Notes under the pieces: model-generated | Database searches by the model: none | Seen by the model: only the letters and a program-made list of their open reading frames with translations | Told to the model about the DNA's origin: nothing | From: Opitutia bacterium | GTDB taxonomy: Bacteria; Verrucomicrobiota; Verrucomicrobiia; Opitutales; Opitutaceae | Assembly (NCBI GenBank): GCA_016187945.1 | Contig: JACPIT010000005.1 | Location: 1,116,001-1,180,000, forward strand | Direction: 5' to 3' | Length of the DNA: 64,000 nucleotides | Shown: positions 16,979 through 28,200 of the stretch, in pieces | Numbering within the stretch: the first letter of the stretch is position 1 | Layout of the letters: every line of letters begins with the position of its first letter | Program-made: the position numbers and the translations under genes

Positions 16979-18592
16979 ATGAGCACTACGCTTACCAACT
17001 CCATCTCCGCCGAAGTTAACGCCGCCGTCGCTGGCATCACTGTCATCGACCGCGCCCAACCCGTCGCCACGCAGGACACCTCGGACACCCCGAAGGTCAC
17101 TTCCGTCGGTGCGACCTCCAACCCGAAGGCTGACCGCTTCTGCACGCGCTACGCGCACCTCATCGCCGAATACGGCGACCCGATTTCGTTCAACGACAAC
17201 GATACGATGTCGCTCAACGAAATGCTCTTCGCGGCCAAGTTCGCCGAGGACCAGGACGTGATTTTCTCGCCCGAGGAGAACCGGTTCTATGCCTACGACC
17301 CGAAGACCGGTCTGTGGTCCACGCTCACCGAGGGCGGCCTGCGCCTCAAAATCCACCGCGACGTGTTCGCCGTCGCCAAGGCCGAGGGCATCGCCATCGA
17401 AATGGGTTTCAAGCTCACGAACCGCCAGCTCACGGCGCTGACGAACCTGCTCAAAGGTTTCTGCGAGCGCCGCGACGCCTTCAGCACCGCGCACAACCTG
17501 ATTCACCTGCGCAACGGCATGCTCGACCTCAGCACCGGCACGCCGACGCTGCTGCCCTTTGCGCCGGACTACTACTCGCGGAATCAAATCCCGTTCGTCT
17601 ACAACCCCACGGCTGCTTGCCCGCGCTTCATCGGCGACCTGCTCAAGCCGGCGCTCCCCGACGACGACATTGACCTGCTGCAACGCTGGGCCGGTTCGGT
17701 CCTCCTCGGTGGCGACCGTGCGCAACGCTTCCTCATCATGCACGGCCTCGCCGGTGGCGGTAAGAGCACCCTCATCTCGGTCATCGAGTCCCTCATCGGT
17801 GAGCACAACATCGCCACGCTTCGCCCGAGCCTGCTCGCCGAGTCGCGCTTCGAAACCTCCCGCTTCATCAGCAAGACGCTGCTCGTGGGCAAAGACGTGC
17901 GCAGCGACTTCCTCAGCGACAAAGCCATCAGCTACCTCAAGAGCCTCACCGGAGGCGACCGCATGACGGCCGAGCTGAAGGGCTCGAATGAGGTGGTTCA
18001 GATCCGTGGCAACTTCGCCCTGGTCATCACCGCCAACGCGCTGCCGAAACTGACCCTCGACAACGATGCCGACGCGTGGCGCCGTCGCCTGCTCGTCGTG
18101 CCCTTCACCGGCAAGAAGCCCGCCACGCCCGTCCCGGACTTCGCTGGCGTGCTCGCACGCGAAGAGGGTGAGGGTATTCTCGCTTGGATGGTGGAGGGCG
18201 CGATGAAGCACCTCGCCGAACTCAAATCCCGCGGCAGCTTCATCCTCACCCCGACCCAACAGGCCCGCATCGACGGGATGCTCGCCGAATCGAACTCGGT
18301 CGAGGAGTTCGTCAAAGCCAACGTCATCACCTCGAAAATTCACGACCTCAGCGGCGACGAGATGCTCAGCGCCTACGAGAAGCACTGCCAGAAACTCGAC
18401 TGGGCTCCCGTCTCGGCCCAAGCATTCCGCACCAAGGTCAAACAGGTCATGCTCGAAAAGTTCGGCCTCACCCAGAGCCACGACCTCATCCGGTATGAGC
18501 AAACCGTGCGCGGATTCCGCGGGGTGACCCTCAAGTTCGTCCCCTCGACCACGCCGACGGCGACCTCGTCGATAGACGACCTGCCGTTCTGA
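16979..18592 (+). CDS. D5/SF3-type primase-helicase (DUF5906/VapE-like)
   Basis: 537 residues from the ATG at 16979; an upstream extension in frame is unlikely to be coding. The N-terminal half includes a D5_N-like stretch (LIHLRNGMLDLSTGTPTLLP, YYSRNQIPFVYNP). A superfamily-3 helicase core follows: Walker A GLAGGGKSTLISVIE (about residue 260), LLVGKDVRSDFL, ALVITANALPKL and an arginine-finger WRRRLLVVPF. Such proteins start and drive replication of phages, phage satellites and plasmids. Directly downstream come a terminator and a dense repeat array that could be its origin. One copy of the same repeat (17073-17088) lies in the start of this gene, coding QDTSDTPKV. Confidence 0.85.
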   Translation: MSTTLTNSISAEVNAAVAGITVIDRAQPVATQDTSDTPKVTSVGATSNPKADRFCTRYAHLIAEYGDPISFNDNDTMSLNEMLFAAKFAEDQDVIFSPEENRFYAYDPKTGLWSTLTEGGLRLKIHRDVFAVAKAEGIAIEMGFKLTNRQLTALTNLLKGFCERRDAFSTAHNLIHLRNGMLDLSTGTPTLLPFAPDYYSRNQIPFVYNPTAACPRFIGDLLKPALPDDDIDLLQRWAGSVLLGGDRAQRFLIMHGLAGGGKSTLISVIESLIGEHNIATLRPSLLAESRFETSRFISKTLLVGKDVRSDFLSDKAISYLKSLTGGDRMTAELKGSNEVVQIRGNFALVITANALPKLTLDNDADAWRRRLLVVPFTGKKPATPVPDFAGVLAREEGEGILAWMVEGAMKHLAELKSRGSFILTPTQQARIDGMLAESNSVEEFVKANVITSKIHDLSGDEMLSAYEKHCQKLDWAPVSAQAFRTKVKQVMLEKFGLTQSHDLIRYEQTVRGFRGVTLKFVPSTTPTATSSIDDLPF

Positions 18593-18616
18593 GCGTAGCC
18601 CACGGCACGACGAAAT

Positions 18617-18651
18617 GGGTGAGAGGAGGCGACTCCTACTCACCCTTTTTT
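18617..18651 (+). terminator. Rho-independent terminator of the primase-helicase gene
   Basis: GGGTGAG and AGGAG pair with CTCCT and CTCACCC around a GCGA tetraloop, with one bulged A, followed by TTTTTT. It lies 24 bp after the stop codon. One of the clearest intrinsic terminators in the window. Confidence 0.9.
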
Positions 18652-18662
18652 GTGCCCGGTTA

Positions 18663-20740
18663 CGGACACCTCGGACGGCTGTATGAGCACACCCGTTCGT
18701 GCGCATAGGGACGGCTTCGCGAACGCCTGCACTCGCCAATCCGCATTGGGAAATCGGAACGACCTTGTCACGCGAGCTTCATTCTTTTGCGCAGCGTGCG
18801 CGGCTTTGGACGACCCATGACGTGATGCACAGTGCCATCTGCGCCGGTAACCGAGTTAATATGAACGAAACCGGCGGCGAGAAGCTTGGATGCGTGGTCG
18901 TCGCATCGTGCAGTGATGATTTGAATATATCGCGGCGAAGTCATGATGACAGCACCTCGCCGAATTTGCGACTTTGCAATCTCCGACTGCGGAAAATTGC
19001 CGACAAGTCATTTTTACAAATCGTCGGAGAGGGCGTGGGCAGAGCAAAGGCGCCGTGCCACGTAATCACAGGCATCTGCGCACGTGGGCGCCCCGTTGTC
19101 TTGAAGCTCCCGCACGTCGGACACCTCGGACACCCTTTCGGGCACTCCCAACCGTGCGCGGTGGAGGTTGGCAAATCCACGGACACCTCGGACGCCCGTT
19201 CGCCCACATCCGTTCACGCGAGGTGCGGCACGAAGTCACCGCGTCGCGTGAGAAGTCAGAAAACCCCGTCCGAGGTGTCCGAAGTCGGACGAAATTCAAT
19301 CTACGGACACCTCGGACGGCTGTTTGACCACGCTCGTTCGTGCGGAGTGAGAATCTGGGTTTGGTTACGGACGGCTCGGACGCCCTTTGGGGCACTCCCA
19401 ACCATACAGAGTGAATTGGATTTTCACCGCGTCGCGTGAGGACTCAGGAAAAGGCGTCCGGGGTGTCCGAGAAATCGCGCTTCGCGCTACTCAAACGGCA
19501 CCTCGTCGCGTAAGAACTCAGAAAAGGGTATCCGAGGTGTCCGAAAAAATTCACCCGCCGGAAATGTCGGACACCTCGGACGGGTTATCATGCACTCCCG
19601 TTTGCACCGGCGGTGTGCCGGAGATGCAGCGCCCAGAACAACTGACGGGTCAAATCTTCGAGGACCAACATCGTCGCGGGCACCTCTGCGGTCCCCGGTA
19701 TCACTGAGGTAATCATCGCCGGCCCGGTTGGCACAGTCAGCTCGGGATGGGTTTGCAGGAACGGTGCGAGTGCGCGGCCATCAACCGAAGCGCAGAGCCC
19801 AGTCACGAAACTAGCGTTGAGGGCATGTGCCGCATTCCACGCCTGCACCCCACCTGTCGCATCAAGCCCCGCGTGCATGACGGCGACGCCATCGCCCTTG
19901 TGACGAAGCACGGCGCATTGGTAAGGACCGACCGCAGGCCGGACTTCGAGGGTGACCTTTTGCCCGAGCATCCAATTGGACACGTCATGCGTTCCCGGAT
20001 TGGCCCAGAGGCGGACGGCGTTTCGCATCAACGGCAGCGGGATAAAGTCAGTGTAGTTACAGCGCTGACCGAGTTGGAGGATGTAGTTCGAAACGGTGAC
20101 CTTGTGGCCACCGGTGGTTTGCGGAGCGGATTTTTTGCTCATAGTTTTTTTGTTACGAGCAAACGGGCACCTGTTTCGCGGTCGGCTACGGACACCCCGG
20201 ACACCCTTTCGGCCACTCCCAACCATGCAGGGTGTCCGGTTTCCACCGCGTCGCGTAAGAAGTCAGAAAAGCCCGTCCGAGGTGTCCGGAAATTGGTGGC
20301 CGGCCTCCACGTTTACCTCTGGTTCACCAGGAAGTCAGAAACAGCCGTCCGGGGTGTCCGAACGCTCCACCCATCCATTCTACCTCGTCACGTAAGAACT
20401 AGGGAAAGGGTGTCCGAGGTGTCCGAGATTTCAGGCCAGACCAACTGCACGTTTACCTTGGTGAACCAAGAGGTCAGAAAAGCCCGTCCGGGGTGTCCGA
20501 AGTCGGAGGACCCAACCCACAGGCAGCTCGGACACCTTGCAGGGCACTCCTATTCTTGCGGAGTATATTGTCGAATCCAGTAAGCCGGGCAGCACGTCTC
20601 GGAATATCAAAACCAGTGCGAAAAGTATGAATGGCAAGATATGTGGAAGGTAAACTTCCACTCTTGCCCACCTCCGTCCTCCTTTTAGAGGACTGGTGGG
20701 GTATGCCGGCCATTTAACCTGACAGCTCGGACGGGTGCTT
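18663..20740. repeat. CGGACACCTCGGAC repeat array (candidate iteron origin)
   Basis: At least 15 copies or close variants of the 14-mer CGGACACC(T/C)CGGAC lie on both strands, for example + at 18663, 19118, 19180, 19303, 19368, 19568, 20189 and - ending at 19280, 19469, 19543, 20288, 20360, 20425, 20499. The core is two 9-bp half-sites (CGGACACCT). Each copy heads a degenerate unit of about 45 bp; plus-strand units run on to a CACTCCCAACC-type motif, minus-strand units to TTCTGACTTCTTACGCGACG. Several + and - units face each other at 100-102 bp (19180/19280, 19368/19469, 20189/20288), giving imperfect palindromes. Apart from the copy inside the primase-helicase gene I see it nowhere else in the window. 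Between 18680 and 19110 there is no other supported feature. Confidence 0.85.
19588..20142 (-). CDS. Hypothetical protein embedded in the repeat array
   Basis: 184 residues from the ATG at 20142 (a longer frame upstream only translates repeat DNA). Sequence begins SKKSAPQTTGGHKVTVSNYI and has an even mix of hydrophobic and polar residues (LRHKGDGVAVMHAGLDATGG; LVLEDLTRQLFWALHLRH) without signal peptide or membrane segment. No family recognised. Repeat units lie close on both sides (19568 and 20189), so the array may control it or it may bind the array. The opposite strand is also open here, but its translation looks unnatural. Confidence 0.5.
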   Translation of the reverse strand: MSKKSAPQTTGGHKVTVSNYILQLGQRCNYTDFIPLPLMRNAVRLWANPGTHDVSNWMLGQKVTLEVRPAVGPYQCAVLRHKGDGVAVMHAGLDATGGVQAWNAAHALNASFVTGLCASVDGRALAPFLQTHPELTVPTGPAMITSVIPGTAEVPATMLVLEDLTRQLFWALHLRHTAGANGSA

Positions 20741-20937
20741 GGTCACACGTGCGCGCACGGTGGGGAGACGGAAAACGTCTGGCGCCCCTCGGGACAGCCT
20801 CCCGGAAACATCCCACTCAGCCCGGGATTGATTCACGGGGTGGCATGGCATGAGAAGCTTGGGCGTTACCGGCTGAGTCGGTCGAGGCCCTGGCGCTCTC
20901 ATGCTAAATGCGTTCATCGGTAGCGAAGGCGGCTCCG

Positions 20938-21000
20938 TATAAAAATATAGGGTAATATAACTATTTAGACTACTCTAGCGTAAATTTCCTTGCGCAAAAA
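20938..21000. other. AT-rich segment next to the repeat array
   Basis: A roughly 60-bp A/T-rich stretch (TATAAAAATATAGGGTAATA and following) in otherwise GC-rich DNA, about 440 bp past the last full repeat. It could be the duplex-unwinding element of an origin or simply the promoter region of the following operon. The rest of 20740-21238 shows no supported gene. Confidence 0.35.
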
Positions 21001-21238
21001 AGCTTACGCCGCTTTCAACCCATCGTCTCGCGGGCATTGGGGCCAATGTTTGCGGGCGTTTTATACGTCCGATGTGTATTCATGGCCCAGTCGAAAGCCC
21101 GTCGCGCCTTTTCGCAGGCACATCGATTGCGCGTCTGCATCGGCCGGCGCTAATGCCCTCTCCACGATGCGCGGACCTTCTGCGCTTGGTGCACTCGCTT
21201 TCGGATAGCGATGCACTCCGCCTTACGTGACCTATTTT

Positions 21239-22246
21239 ATGAAATCGCGCTCACTATGTTTTATGCTGCTGAATTTCCTCAGCAGTTGTGCAATCGTCCT
21301 CGCGCAGTCGAGCAACACGACGCCGACGACGGTGACGGGGAACGACGATGCAGCGGCGCGAGCCGCTGCGCGGGGAGCGAAGATCGAAGCCCTCAATAAG
21401 GCGGCAGATGATGCCTCAAGGTCGCACGGCAAAGCGAAAACTGGCGCCGAGCTATCGGAGTTAAAGAGGTCAGAGGTGAAGAATCGACTCCTCGCTCATA
21501 TGCTCGAAAAACGGGCCGTCACGCCCGCGCTCCAGAAGCAAATTGATAACGTCCGTGCCGACGAAAACCTCAGCACCGGAAAACGTTTCGAAATCGCTCA
21601 ACTGGCCGACATGGCACAGCGGCATGAGAAAAAATTTGCGAGCCGCGTTGAGTGGCTGGCCGAACGAGAAGCGGGGGCCCAGGAGTTGGTGAAAGAATTT
21701 CCAAATGAGGCGCGGGCTTACTCGAACTTGCTCGGGGTTGCGCTCCAAAGTTCACCCGAGCGCGCGCTGCCGCTCGCCCGCCAGATTTTGGACTCGTCCG
21801 CCGATACCGAAACAAAAGACCGCGCCCGAGCGCTTGCTACGCGCCTCACCATCGATGGCAAATACCTGACAGACGCTTTGGAGGGCACGCCTGGATACTC
21901 GGCCTTTGTGGCGCCAAGCCGCGAGCAGATGGTGGTGTTCTATACGTGGCAGCCTGAAGATCCGGCTAGCGTTAAGCGCGCGCAGGAACTGGGAGCGGCG
22001 TTGCCGGCGAAGGTGAGGAGCTATGGCGTCAACCTTAGTCGTTCGATTTCCACCGCACTGAAAGCAGCGAACGAGAGCAAGCTCCCCGGCGTGCAACTGG
22101 CGAACGGTCGTGGTTACGACCATCCGATTGCGGTTCGGTTAGGACTGACCCTGCCCGGTTCACTATACGCGATTACGAGGGACGGTCACATCCATAACCT
22201 TGGCGCGGTTAGCGACCTCAACGCGGCCTTCGCTAAACTCAACTAA
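21239..22246 (+). CDS. Exported thioredoxin-like-fold protein
   Basis: 335 residues from the ATG at 21239, with signal peptide (SRSLCFMLLNFLSSCAIVLAQ). A charged helical region (about 30-180, TPR-like) is followed by a C-terminal domain with MVVFYTWQPEDPASVKRAQEL and LGLTLPGSLYAITRDGHIHN. That spacing resembles TlpA/AhpC-type thioredoxin folds (strand, helix, then 'P..f.id..G.i'). The CxxC active site is absent, so redox activity is unlikely. It lies 7 bp before the second Rhs gene, probably in one operon, and may help fold or present the exported toxin. Confidence 0.65.
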   Translation: MKSRSLCFMLLNFLSSCAIVLAQSSNTTPTTVTGNDDAAARAAARGAKIEALNKAADDASRSHGKAKTGAELSELKRSEVKNRLLAHMLEKRAVTPALQKQIDNVRADENLSTGKRFEIAQLADMAQRHEKKFASRVEWLAEREAGAQELVKEFPNEARAYSNLLGVALQSSPERALPLARQILDSSADTETKDRARALATRLTIDGKYLTDALEGTPGYSAFVAPSREQMVVFYTWQPEDPASVKRAQELGAALPAKVRSYGVNLSRSISTALKAANESKLPGVQLANGRGYDHPIAVRLGLTLPGSLYAITRDGHIHNLGAVSDLNAAFAKLN

Positions 22247-22253
22247 CCGACCC

Positions 22254-25200
22254 ATGAAAGCATTTATCCGCCTTTTCCGGACTGTGTCAGTGGTCGCGTT
22301 GCTCGCGGCACACCCATTGCAGGCCTACGTTGATGTTTGGTTCTCATCAGCTCCCGGAAGTGCAGTTCCGAGCAGCCAAAGCTATTATGTCGAGGGGCGC
22401 TCTTGGGCTGGGAATCTGGCCTATTCGAGTGTGGACCTTTGGAAGAACGGTGGTTACTTTGTCGGGAACTATGGGCGTGGCACCGTCATCACTGGCGGCA
22501 CGACGGCGGATACCGGTCCGCAGACAGTCGAGTATGTCTTAGAGGGTAGTGACTGGACGGAGGGAGCGACTGATTTCGATTGGGCCTACGTGACCGTTGA
22601 CGCGCCTGTGCAGACGAATCAGCCGCCCATCGCGTCGGTGACAGTTGACGGATACGGCTCAGGAGCAACGGTGACGCGTCCTTTTGGCGGCGGCGTGACC
22701 GTGACCGTGCGCTACCACGCGACAGATGCAGACGGCAATCTGACCGGTATTCGTCCGCAGGTTTGGCGGCCCGATGGGAGCCTCGACAACAATGGCGGCA
22801 ATTTCGTCGGACAGAGTGGTGGCAGCGGTGAGGTGGTTTGGACCGTTACGCTCAACCAAAACGGCAACTGGTATTTCTGGACCGATGCGCAGGACGCCGT
22901 CATCAGCCCGAACTACGTGGACTCCGGTTCATGGAGCAGCGGGTTTCGGATAAACGTTGTGGAGGCCGTGCCACCTCCGCAGGCCCCCAGCGTTTCTCAG
23001 TTTCAGCCAAGTGCCGATACGACGGTCACGATTGGCACAAACCTGACGTTGCAGAGCTATGCCGACGACCCGTATCGCGCGATTACGGTTCACAACTTGG
23101 AAATTCAGCGGCCGGATGGTGTGTGGAACACGAGCGGGGCCTTTGCGAACAGCTCGGCCTACATAGGCGGCCCCGTTGGTCCGGACGCGCCAATGGCATC
23201 ACTCCGAACCGCAGGCTTCACATTCGACCAAGTCGGCGTCTGGCACGTCCGCTCCCGTGCGGCAAACAATGTCGCTAGCGCGTATTCGGAAACGCGGACC
23301 ATCACCGTAGCCGCGCAGACGCAAAGTGCGGTTTCGATTTCGCCGACGAGCAGCTCCGTCACCGTTGGTCAGAGCGTCACGTTCACGGCAAGTGGTGGAA
23401 ACGGCACCGGCGCCTACACGTGGGGAGGGGCCGCATCGGGAACAGGCACGAGCAATACGGTGACGTTCACTTCTGCGGGCACGTATACTGTGACAGTTTA
23501 CCGTGCGGGGGATAGCACCTATTCCAGCTCAAACACGGCCAGCGCCTCGATTTCCGTGAACCTCAATCCGCAGTCGGGAAGCGTCTCGATTTCTCCTACA
23601 CAAGCTTATCCGACAGTCGGTGACAGTATCACGTTTACTGCAACCGGCGGCAGTGGCACCGGTGCCTACACATGGGGTGGTGACGCTTCGGGCACGGGAA
23701 CCTCAAAGTCGGTTACCTTTAGCACGCAAGGTGCACGCTCAGTGACCGTCTATCGCGCAGGGGACGCTACATACGGCGCGTCGAATACAGCCACGGCGTC
23801 GGTCACCGTCGGACCGCCGGTGGTCAATGTCATCTCTACGCATCCGCAGAGTCAGACTGCGTTGATTGGTGGCTCGGTGACCTTCTCGGTCACGGCAGCC
23901 GGGACCGGCCCGTTCAGCTACCAGTGGAAGAAGGACGGCGTCGATATGGCCGGAAAAACCAGTTCGACCCTCTCACTATCGAATTTAGTCGATACAGACG
24001 CGGCAGGCTATTCCGTGGTAGTGACCAACAGCGCCGGCACTGCCCTCAGTAAAACGGCTTGGCTACCCATTTCGCAAAGACAGGGTGGAGGAACGGCTAA
24101 ACAGCCGCTCGGGGCCGACATCTCGCCTGTCCCGCCAGGCTTGATTTCAACGATGGTCGGTGACGGCGGATACAATATCCAATCGGGCTCCTATGTTCGC
24201 GTCGCACGCGATTTCCAGGTCGCCGGTTCCGTGGGAGCATATCCGCTCGAAATGACACACACGTTTACGACCAAGGGTGTCGGCTATAGCTTTGTTTGGT
24301 GGGGAGAGGAGCTGGTCAATGACCTTTTCCTCAATAACCCCACGGGGCAGTCGAAAGACTATCAGCAGTCGCTGAACATCACTTTCCCGGACGGGCAATA
24401 CCTGCATTACGAGGCCAATCGGGACAATTTTCCGAAGGAGTATTTCACATCTATGAATGCCGCACGCGTTGCCATTACACGCGACAGCCGGAACCGCGTG
24501 ACGGCGCTGGCGCTGCACTTCGCGGACGGCGGGTATCTAATGACCGAAGCGGTCGATGTCTCGACCTATCGGCGCATTTTCCGTCCGCTCATCTTGGTCG
24601 ATGGTTTCGGCCTCACTACGATCTACACCTACAGCAGCGCAACATCTGCTGTCCCTTATCAAGTTACCGATGCGAGCGGTAGATACCTGCGGTTTACTAC
24701 CGAGGGCTCAGGCGCAGTTTCGCGGGTGGAGAGCAGCGACAATAAATGGATTCAGTGGAATGCAGCTCTGACGGAGTTGACATATTGGGATAATCCCAAC
24801 CGCAAAGCCACGATTTCCACCACCCTCGTCGATACCAACAACAAGTATGTCCGGTTTTCCGATGTGCGTGCGACGTCGCCTATGCGCAACGTGGAATACA
24901 AGATGCAGCGGTTCGCCTACGGACAAACAGGCAATTTCAGCATCAACCCCCAAGAGCCGGGCGTCTGGGAAGTAATGGAAGAGCGGACCTTTACCGCGAA
25001 CGACGCGGTGGGCGCTGGCACCTTGGTCTCCACGCGCACGGTCGCGACCCGTAAGCAAGTGATTGAAGAAGTCGGAACAGTGCTAACCGGTCCGGCCATA
25101 GATGTGACGGAAACAAGAGGCGACGGCGCGAGCCGCCGCTTTACCTTCGATACTGGCGGCTCGCCACTCCTGACTGCGACAGATTTCAGAAATAATGTCT

Positions 25201-28200
25201 CCACATACTTAAATTGGCAATATGACATACCTGGCACTATCAGGGATGCGCTCGGCCACGAAACGAAACTGGAGAGCAATGGCTGGGGCCAAATCACAAA
25301 AATCACGCTTGCACCAGTCGAGGGACAAACGGTGGGCGACTTTAGGCAATATACCTGGCAAGACAGCCGCTACTTTAATGGAAGCCAAGATGAGCGAGGA
25401 TTTTGGACCTACTACGACCGCGATAGTCAGAATCGGATTTGGAAAATTCGCTATCCTTCGTCAGGGACACCCGGTCAGCCTGGCTACCTGCCGCCCAGCG
25501 AAGAAATCTTTTACTACAATACCCTCAATCAGATCGACCAGCACAAGCTCCGCAATGGGGCCTTTGAATACTGGACCTACAACGCATCCAATCTTCCGGA
25601 GAAATTCTGGCCAGCGACCTTCAATGCGAAGACAGACGCAGAGCCGCATTTCGAATATACATACTACTCCACTGGTCCACAAAAAAATCTGCTATACACA
25701 GCGAAAGATCCGCGCGGAAACGTCACAACCTACGAGTATTTCGACAGCGGACGGCTCAAGAAGGAGACGTTCCACGACCTCACATACCGCAGCTACACCT
25801 ATGACGATTGGGGCAACCGACTCACCGTGACGAACGAGCGCCTCAAAGTCACAACCACAACCTACGACGACTACAATCGCACCAAGACGGTTACTGACCC
25901 GCTGCTTAATACCACCACCTACGACTACACCCCGAGTCGCGATGCGACGAAGTCGCCCTACGCCCATGTTTCGTCAGCGCTTAGGCGCACTACCTTCCCC
26001 TCGACCCGCAAGAATGCGACGAAATACGACGACGACTACCACGTTACCGAGGACATTCGCGCGGAGAGCACTTCGGAGGAAGCCAAGGTTGTGATGACCT
26101 ACGACGAGGTAGGAAATCTCAAGACACGCACCGAGCAGGTAGAGTCCGGCGTGGCTGATCGCGTCACGAGCTTCCGCTACGACGCCAGAAATCGCCGCCG
26201 CTATCAGGATGCTCCACTCAGTCGCACGACCGAGTGGCAATACGACGCCGCCAGCAACGTGCTCAAGGTCATCAACCCTGACACGACTTTCACGACGAAG
26301 ACCTATAACGCCATGAACCAGGTGGCGTCAGCCACCGACGAGCGCAATCACACCACGAGCTACACCTATCACGCTTCTGGACTCCTCGATGCGCTCACCG
26401 ACCCCCGTAACAATGTTTATTCGCACACCTACGACGCGGGCGGACGCATCTCCACTCGTGCTTATCCGGGTTCGCCTGCGACCTCCGAGCAGTGGAGCTA
26501 TGACGCTGCGGGAAACCTTTGGCACTATACCAATCGTTCCGGCAACATTCAAACCTTTGCTTACGACAGCCGCAATCGCGAGCAAACCCGCACTTGGAAC
26601 GACGGTGTCACTCCCGCGGTTTCCACCGATTATTACGACGACGGTCTCGTCTGGCACCGAAACAATTCCGCTGCGAACCTCACCTTCACTTACGATGACG
26701 CTGGGCGGCTCCAGACTCAGACGCAGGCTCCTGCCGGCGGTAGCGCGGTCACTATCACGCTGAACTATGATGCCGACGGACGCCGCAAGACCTTCGACGC
26801 CGGAGCCTCGGCCCAACTCGCCTACCACTACAACAATCGCGGCGAGCTCGACGTTGTCCGTCTCGGCGCGAATCCCGACGCCGGCACCGCACTTGCGACC
26901 TTCGGCTACAATCTCGCTGGCCAACGACGCAGTCGGAGCGCCGGCAACATCAGCACGGATTACAACTATGACGGCGCCGGCCGCCTGAACTACCTCAACG
27001 CCGCTGGTGTGATGCGGCAAGACTTCGGTCACGATTTGCGCGACCGTCGCAAGTGGACGCTGCGCGACCAGAACCTTGGGGACACCTACACGTGGTTCGA
27101 CGACGGGCAGCTCAACGTCTATCGCCATTCCGTCTCCCGCCCGGACGTGAATTTCAACAACCCAGCCGCTTTCACGGATACCTTCACTTACGACGAGGCT
27201 GGTAACCGCCTGACATGGGACGAGAACGGCACAGCCACGACTTATGCCGCCGCGAACGCCCTCAATCAATACACCACCATCAGCGGTCAAAGCGGCGGTG
27301 CCATCGGGCACGACACCCGCGGCAACGTTTCCACCTGGGGTAGCCAATCCTTCACCTACGACGCCGAGAACCGGCTTATCGCCTCGTCGCGATCTGGCAA
27401 TCAGTTCACCTTCGCTCATGATGCCGATGGGCGTTTGGTGAAACTGACGAAGAACGGCACGACTGAATTCCGTTACTACGATGGTGCGCAGTGCTTCCGC
27501 CGCGCCGACGCAAGCGGCACCGCTCTGGATTGGACTGTCTGGGGCCCGAATCCGGACGAAGTTATCACCCGCCAGACTGGCGGTGCGTGGCAGTATTACC
27601 ATCAGGACCAAATCAACAGTGTTTACGCCGTCACTGATGCCGCTGGGCTAGTGCTTGAGCGTTACCTTTACGACCCCTTTGGTTTGCCGGACGTGCGCGA
27701 CTCAAACTGGAACATCCGAACCACGACCGCGATTGGCACCCTATGGCTATTCACCGGTCAGGAATGGCGCGACGACCTTCAACTTTCGAATTACAAGGCC
27801 CGCTGGTATCAACCGACACTCGGGCGTTTCCTCCAAATCGACCCTGTTCGCTTCGACGCAGGTGACGCCAATCTTTATCGTTATTGCTTTAATGATCCAC
27901 TCAACCGGTTGGACCCGACCGGCTTATTAACGGAGACGGAGAAAACGATGATAATGAATAGCGCAATCGCAGGCGGAACGTTGGCTGGAGGCGCGATTGG
28001 AGGCGCAGCTGGTGGGGCAGGGGGAACACTTCTCGGAGCGCCAACCGGCCCGGGTGCGATATTAACCGGCGGAGCCGGAGCAGTGGCGGGCGCAGCGGAA
28101 GGGGCGGCGCTTGGCGCGGTTGCGGGTGCTGCGGTTGGCAAAATTGCTATCGCTGCGACTGAGGTGGCGGAATCGCTGGTAAGCCACATGGCAACTAAAA

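Noticed and set aside
18699-19439. Long plus-strand reading frame across the repeat array
   Set aside because: The translation mostly consists of translated repeat units (HLGHPF, SEVSE and similar), has no domain, and is probably open only because of base composition.
19747-20583. Plus-strand reading frame opposite the array-embedded gene
   Set aside because: It overlaps the minus-strand 184-residue gene and then runs through repeats; its composition (many Arg, His, Cys) looks like an antisense shadow.
18663-20740. CRISPR array
   Set aside because: The repeats are short, occur on both strands, are spaced irregularly from 50 to several hundred bp, and have partly conserved 'spacers'; no cas gene is near.
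20990-21208. Small plus-strand frame before the thioredoxin-like gene
   Set aside because: No ribosome site, unnatural composition and no similarity to anything recognised.
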